From assembly GCA_029880855.1 (NCBI GenBank), contig JAOUNS010000004.1, forward strand, positions 1-64,000: a stretch of DNA of 64,000 bases, read 5' to 3'. Shown in pieces: positions 60,047-64,000 of the stretch; positions within the stretch are counted from its first letter, which is position 1; every line of letters begins with the position of its first letter. The DNA comes from Gammaproteobacteria bacterium (GTDB taxonomy: Bacteria; Pseudomonadota; Gammaproteobacteria; UBA6429; Thiohalophilaceae). A program made the translations under genes and the position numbers. Under the pieces are notes generated by a model. It saw only the letters and a program-made list of their open reading frames with translations. It made no database searches and was not told where the DNA came from.

Positions 60047-60673
60047 ATGAAAAAAGCACTTGCCTTTATCCTGATTACCACCAGCCTGGTTGCTTATGCC
60101 GACCAAAAAGCCATTACTGATGATGGCCGGGAGGTCATGCTCTATGACAGCGGGAGCTGGAAATATCTGGATGAGAAATACAATCAACTGCCGGACATAA
60201 CCTACAACAGCAAGAAATTTCACAAGAGTAATAATGCGAAATTCCTGCTGAAGAGCAAAAAGAACGACATCGCCGTGTGGCTGGATGCCAAAAAGTGGAA
60301 TTTCAGTCCATCCAAATCCAATAGTGAAGCTGAATACCAGTTTCAGTTGAAAGGTAAAGATCTGCATGGTCTGCTGATCAGTGAGGCGATTGAGATCAAG
60401 GTCGAAACCCTGGTCAAGATCGCGCTGGAAAATGCCAAACGCGCTGCGCCGGATGCACGAATCGTCTCTCAGGAATACCGTACGGTCAATGGCTTGCGTG
60501 TGATTCAGCTGAAGATCCTCGGCACAATTCAGGGCATTCGCTTTACCTATCTGGGTTACTACTATTCCAACTCCAAGGGCACCAATCAGTTGTTGACCTT
60601 TACCTCGGAGAATCTCTTTCCGCAGTTTGAGAAAGAAGCAGAAGAGTTCCTCAACGGTATGACGCGTCAATAA
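60047..60673 (+). CDS. Exported protein of unknown function, copy A (DUF3157-like N-terminus)
   Basis: 208 residues. A Sec signal (ALAFILITTSLVAYA-DQK) gives a soluble periplasmic protein. The start of the mature chain (ITDDGREVMLYDSGSWKYL) resembles DUF3157, and the rest (FHKSNNAKFLLKSKKNDIAVWLDAKKW ... GTIQGIRFTYLGYYYSN) is shared at high identity with the lipoprotein at 60891-61556. Tandem duplication, with the two copies targeted differently. Confidence 0.82.
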   Translation: MKKALAFILITTSLVAYADQKAITDDGREVMLYDSGSWKYLDEKYNQLPDITYNSKKFHKSNNAKFLLKSKKNDIAVWLDAKKWNFSPSKSNSEAEYQFQLKGKDLHGLLISEAIEIKVETLVKIALENAKRAAPDARIVSQEYRTVNGLRVIQLKILGTIQGIRFTYLGYYYSNSKGTNQLLTFTSENLFPQFEKEAEEFLNGMTRQ

Positions 60674-60890
60674 TCCCGCGGTCTTTCCCACATCCCGCAC
60701 TTCATACACTGATGAGGTGCGGGATATGGTCTCTTGCAGGCTCCGCCAAATCACCGCTCCCGAATCCGGATTCACCGCATATTGCCGACTTGATTGGTGT
60801 TGCGCAGGTATATTAATATCCTTGCTGCATCCATCGCTTTGTCAATCCAGACGCCGGCGTTGGCCGACATCACCAGGAAAATGACTGAAC

Positions 60891-61556
60891 ATGTATAAAT
60901 ATATACTGCCCGCTTTTATCATACTGCCATTTATGACAGGTTGTGCAACCCCGCAGGGCACACAGACACGTTACGGTACAGGTGATAAACACGCCATCAC
61001 CGAGTCAGGACAAGCAGTGATACTGTACGAATCGGGCAAATGGGCATATCTCGACCAGACTGCGCAGAAATCGAGCAGCATCAGCAATAACAACGAAAAA
61101 TTCTACAAAAGCAACAACGCGACATTCCAGTTAAAAAGTAACAAGAACGATATCGCCGTCTGGCTGGACCCCGGAAAATGGAGTTTCAGCAAATCCAAGA
61201 CCAACACCGAAGCCGAGTACCAGTTCGTCTTGAAAGGCAAGGATCTGCATGGCTTGATGATTAACGAAGCCATTGAGATCAAGGTTGAAACCCTGGTGAA
61301 TATCGCCCTGGAAAACGCCAAACGCGCCGCACCGGATGCCCGTATCGTCTCTGCCGAATACCGCACGGTGAACGGCCTGCGCGTAGTGCAATTACATATC
61401 ATCGGCACCATTCAGGGAATACGCTTCGCTTATCTGGGTTATTATTATTCAAACAAATCCGGCACAACCCAGTTGCTGACCTTCACTTCAACCAATCTCT
61501 TCAATCGTTACAAAGCCGAGGCGGAGGAATTCCTCAACGGCATGGTCAGCCGCTAA
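60891..61556 (+). CDS. Lipoprotein of unknown function, copy B
   Basis: 221 residues. The lipobox MTGC (Cys18) in FMTGCATPQG replaces the cleaved signal of copy A. The remainder is collinear with copy A, including SNKNDIAVWLDPGKWSFSKSK, LKGKDLHGLMINEAIEIKVETLV, RAAPDARIVSAEYRTVNGLRV and EEFLNGM. A strong bidirectional terminator lies just after the stop. The function is unknown. Confidence 0.85.
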   Translation: MYKYILPAFIILPFMTGCATPQGTQTRYGTGDKHAITESGQAVILYESGKWAYLDQTAQKSSSISNNNEKFYKSNNATFQLKSNKNDIAVWLDPGKWSFSKSKTNTEAEYQFVLKGKDLHGLMINEAIEIKVETLVNIALENAKRAAPDARIVSAEYRTVNGLRVVQLHIIGTIQGIRFAYLGYYYSNKSGTTQLLTFTSTNLFNRYKAEAEEFLNGMVSR

Positions 61557-61572
61557 ACAACTGCGGCACAGA

Positions 61573-61608
61573 TAAAAAAAAACGGCGAGCTAGGCTCGCC
61601 GTTTTTTT
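61573..61608. terminator. Bidirectional intrinsic terminator
   Basis: AACGGCGAGC (61581-61590) pairs with GCTCGCCGTT (61594-61603), preceded by an A-run and followed by a T-run. It terminates the copy B lipoprotein transcript on the plus strand and the methyltransferase transcript on the minus strand. Confidence 0.93.
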
Positions 61609-61640
61609 GCCCATACCCAGGGCAAGCAATCTGCTGAAAT

Positions 61641-62477
61641 TTATTTCTCAGCGACGATATACACCATCCAGGACTCCTGGTTTTCCACTTCGGTGGCTTC
61701 GTAATATTCGCCGGTACCTTCCATAAATTCATCATCCTCTTCATCTTCTTCAAACTTCTCCCAGAAGACGCGGACCTTGCTGTAACCCGCTTCCTGCAAC
61801 AACTCCCTGATTTCGATCAGCGACCAGAAACGCCAGGCATAGGTGAAGGCCTTTTCCAATCGGGAACCGTCAGGAAATTCGAAGTGAATCGCACATTCGA
61901 CGTGGTTGTTGATCGGATTAAAAGAAACATGTTCCCAGATATAGGTGGCATCGTTGTCTTCCAGTTCGGTCTCTTCTTCCAGTTCGTCGTAACACTCGGT
62001 ACCGCCGAACATATCCAGGATCAGCATACCGTCATCTTTCAATCCTTCCCGCGCCTTTGCAAAGTATTCCCGCAACTCATCACGGGTTTCAAAGATACAA
62101 TAACTGAAGTTCAAACCGCAGGTGATATCCACCTTGGGTTCAGTCACATTACGTACGTCGTCCACGATCAACTTGACACGCTCAGCTACATCACTGCCGG
62201 CCGGTTCAACATTGTGCTTTAAGCCCCACTCGACGGTTTCCCGATCATAATCCACCCCCCAGGCCGACCGTTTTGGATCGCTCTTGGCCCATTCCGTGGC
62301 GAGATAGCCGGTACCGCAAAAGTCTTCCTTCATGCTGAGTGGCTTTTTACCGCGTATATCCATATAGAATTTGGTGAAGTTTTCCACTTCGGTTTCCGGA
62401 TCCTGCACGGCTTCCTGATAAAGGATATGACGGTCGGCTTGTTCGGCCATTGTTTTCGCTTTCTCTGGCTGACTCAT
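61641..62477 (-). CDS. Class I SAM-dependent methyltransferase
   Basis: 278 residues, cytoplasmic, strongly acidic at the C-terminus (EKFEEDEEDDEF). The SAM-binding motif I is EDFCGTGYLATEW followed by the acidic end of strand 2 (WGVDYDRETVEWG). Other blocks are NFSYCIFETRDELREYF and DGMLILDMFGGTECYDE. The substrate is unknown. It is convergent with copy B across the bidirectional terminator. Confidence 0.88.
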   Translation of the reverse strand: MSQPEKAKTMAEQADRHILYQEAVQDPETEVENFTKFYMDIRGKKPLSMKEDFCGTGYLATEWAKSDPKRSAWGVDYDRETVEWGLKHNVEPAGSDVAERVKLIVDDVRNVTEPKVDITCGLNFSYCIFETRDELREYFAKAREGLKDDGMLILDMFGGTECYDELEEETELEDNDATYIWEHVSFNPINNHVECAIHFEFPDGSRLEKAFTYAWRFWSLIEIRELLQEAGYSKVRVFWEKFEEDEEDDEFMEGTGEYYEATEVENQESWMVYIVAEK

Positions 62478-62668
62478 GGATTTGACTCTCTCTACGCTGA
62501 TGATTTGGATTTTGTCCGGCTAAAGACGCTGATTATACGCATGATATCAGGCGGGTTTCATGTGCTGTCCGGTTTTTTTCTTTCTCGACGGCTTTTTTTC
62601 CGGCAGGCTGGTGATGCTGCCGGTAAATGGTACAATTCGAGCCCTTACACCAGTTGTCCGGATAACAG

Positions 62669-63895
62669 ATGAACCAGATTAACAGGCACCCCACCACCCC
62701 GGTCCGGGTTGGCCCGGTCAGCATCGGCGGCAGCGCCCCGGTCGCCGTGCAATCCATGACCAATACCGATACCGCCGATGTTGCGGCAACCGTACAACAG
62801 GTCATCGATCTGGCCCGTGCCGGTTCCGAACTGGTGCGCATCACGGTCAACAGTGCCGAAGCCGCGGCAGCCGTACCGGCGATCCGTGCACAACTGGACC
62901 AGCAGGGCTTTGCCACACCTTTAATCGGTGATTTCCATTTCAATGGGCATAAACTGTTAAGCGACTACCCGGAATGCGCCCGGGCTCTGGCCAAGTACCG
63001 TATCAATCCCGGTAATGTGGGCAAGGGCAAAAAGCGTGACGAGCAGTTTGCCCGGATGATTGAGATCGCCAATGAATATGCCAAGCCGGTTCGTATCGGC
63101 GTCAACTGGGGCAGCCTGGATCAGGCGCTGCTGGCACGGGTCATGGATGACAACGCAAAACGCACCGAACCCAAGGACCCGACAGCGATTATGCATGAAG
63201 CGGTCATCACTTCGGCGCTGGAAAGTGCCGCCATGGCCGAGCAATTGGGCATGCCCCATGATCGGATCATCCTCTCCTGCAAAATGAGCGGGGTCCAGGA
63301 TCTGATTGCGGTTTATCAGGATCTGGCCGCCCGTTGCGACTATCCCCTGCACCTGGGTCTGACTGAGGCCGGAATGGGTTCCAAGGGCATCGTCGCCTCT
63401 ACCGCCGCCCTCGCCGTGCTGCTGCAGCAGGGTATTGGTGACACCATCCGCATCTCCCTTACTCCGGAGCCGGGCGGCGAACGCCGTCGTGAGGTGGTGG
63501 TGGCCCAGGAAATCCTCCAGACCATGGGGTTGCGGGCATTCACCCCCCAGGTCATTGCCTGTCCCGGTTGCGGCCGCACATCCAGCACCTACTTCCAGCA
63601 ACTGGCCAAAGACATCCAGGCCTACCTGCGCGATAACATGCCGCTCTGGCGCAGCCGCTATCCCGGCGTGGAAAATCTCAAGGTCGCCGTGATGGGCTGT
63701 GTGGTCAACGGCCCCGGTGAGAGCAAACATGCCGATATCGGCATCAGTCTGCCCGGCACCGGGGAACGTCCTGTGGCGCCGGTCTATGTGGATGGCGAAA
63801 AGACCGTTACCCTCAAGGGCGAGCATATCGCTGCCGAGTTTCAACAAATTGTTGAGGACTATATCCGACAGCGCTACACCCGCCAGGCCTCCTGA
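62669..63895 (+). CDS. ispG: 4-hydroxy-3-methylbut-2-enyl diphosphate synthase IspG
   Basis: 408 residues. IspG (GcpE) catalyses the penultimate step of the MEP isoprenoid pathway with a [4Fe-4S] cluster. Signature blocks: [22 protein letters not shown] at the start, [32 protein letters not shown], the cluster-binding [10 protein letters not shown] and [21 protein letters not shown]. The N-terminus begins at the expected place. No hisS or other isp genes are in the window. Confidence 0.96.
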   Translation: MNQINRHPTTPVRVGPVSIGGSAPVAVQSMTNTDTADVAATVQQVIDLARAGSELVRITVNSAEAAAAVPAIRAQLDQQGFATPLIGDFHFNGHKLLSDYPECARALAKYRINPGNVGKGKKRDEQFARMIEIANEYAKPVRIGVNWGSLDQALLARVMDDNAKRTEPKDPTAIMHEAVITSALESAAMAEQLGMPHDRIILSCKMSGVQDLIAVYQDLAARCDYPLHLGLTEAGMGSKGIVASTAALAVLLQQGIGDTIRISLTPEPGGERRREVVVAQEILQTMGLRAFTPQVIACPGCGRTSSTYFQQLAKDIQAYLRDNMPLWRSRYPGVENLKVAVMGCVVNGPGESKHADIGISLPGTGERPVAPVYVDGEKTVTLKGEHIAAEFQQIVEDYIRQRYTRQAS

Positions 63896-64000
63896 TCAGG
63901 TTTCGTCAGGGACCGTTGCCCGATTACCCAAACCAAACAATCGATCACCCCATTGATAAAGCGCCATGCCGGTCAGAATAAAACCGGTGCCGCTCCATAC
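63896..64000 (-). CDS. C-terminal end of a probable membrane protein (cut by the window)
   Basis: The last 34 codons and TGA stop (63896-63898) of a minus-strand frame that runs off the window's right edge. It has a hydrophobic stretch (VWSGTGFILTGMALYQW) and then a short tail with an Arg, as in the last helix of EamA/DMT-type transporters. The identity cannot be decided. The stop codon follows the ispG TGA directly. Confidence 0.45.
   Translation of the reverse strand, partial: VWSGTGFILTGMALYQWGDRLFGLGNRATVPDET

Noticed and set aside
1-64000. tRNA, rRNA, CRISPR arrays, transposase or integrase genes
   Set aside because: None was recognised on either strand by reading. A tRNA or Rfam scan was not possible here.

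Overview
The window looks like chromosomal DNA of a free-living gammaproteobacterium of moderate GC content. The indicators are fabA-fabB, a YggX-type iron-trafficking protein, an ErpA-like carrier under an IscR-type box, TrmH, NadA, IspG, PepN, Pol IV, and a sigma-54/NtrC-type promoter for the ammonium channel. I cannot name the genus. I see no tRNA, rRNA, CRISPR array, prophage or insertion sequence. Short repeats occur at 1-445 and 5750-5973.

Layout. 1-19.5 kb is mostly housekeeping: two paralogous alpha-solenoid proteins flanking yaiI, amtB, mazG/trmH, an HDOD protein, two small exported proteins, a response regulator with a dead GGDEF domain, a sugar-dehydrogenase-like propeller, fabB-fabA, an lpxA, and a block of pentapeptide protein, AmmeMemoRadiSam radical SAM enzyme, ATP-grasp enzyme and ErpA-like carrier. 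The last diverges from yggX-nudix across an IscR-like box.

19.5-32.8 kb is an extracytoplasmic redox island in two divergent arms. The left (minus) arm encodes a hydrazine-synthase-alpha-like haem lipoprotein, two outer-membrane-type proteins (one with an SH3 domain), a TlpA thioredoxin, a DUF4266 lipoprotein ending in GGGCGCN, and a DUF3570 protein. The right (plus) arm encodes a mono-haem and a di-haem/LamG protein, a Tat-exported DUF1501-like protein, and ApbE. A CRP-like palindrome lies midway between the arms.

33-45 kb holds a nine-gene plus-strand block. It encodes an exported protein, three TPR proteins, a small periplasmic protein, ExbB/TolQ, two ExbD/TolR and an AgmX/TonB-like protein. 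A 975-residue protein follows, with cyclic-nucleotide-binding domains, a Cys-less rhodanese domain, a long coiled coil and one membrane anchor; a perfect CRP half-site palindrome precedes it. The block resembles the Agl-Glt/Nfs energised machines of Myxococcus and is my main candidate for an undescribed system. An FHA-adenylyl cyclase with intact catalytic residues lies about 2.3 kb further on.

45-64 kb returns to scattered single genes: DUF2914, NERD, thioredoxin, FHA-cyclase, DUF2786, nadA, a diguanylate cyclase, an orphan iron-binding protein, pepN, dinB, a lytic transglycosylase, a glyoxalase-II-like hydrolase, a duplicated exported protein pair, a methyltransferase, ispG, and the cut-off end of a membrane protein. 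Functions are inferred by reading motifs; no database search was run.
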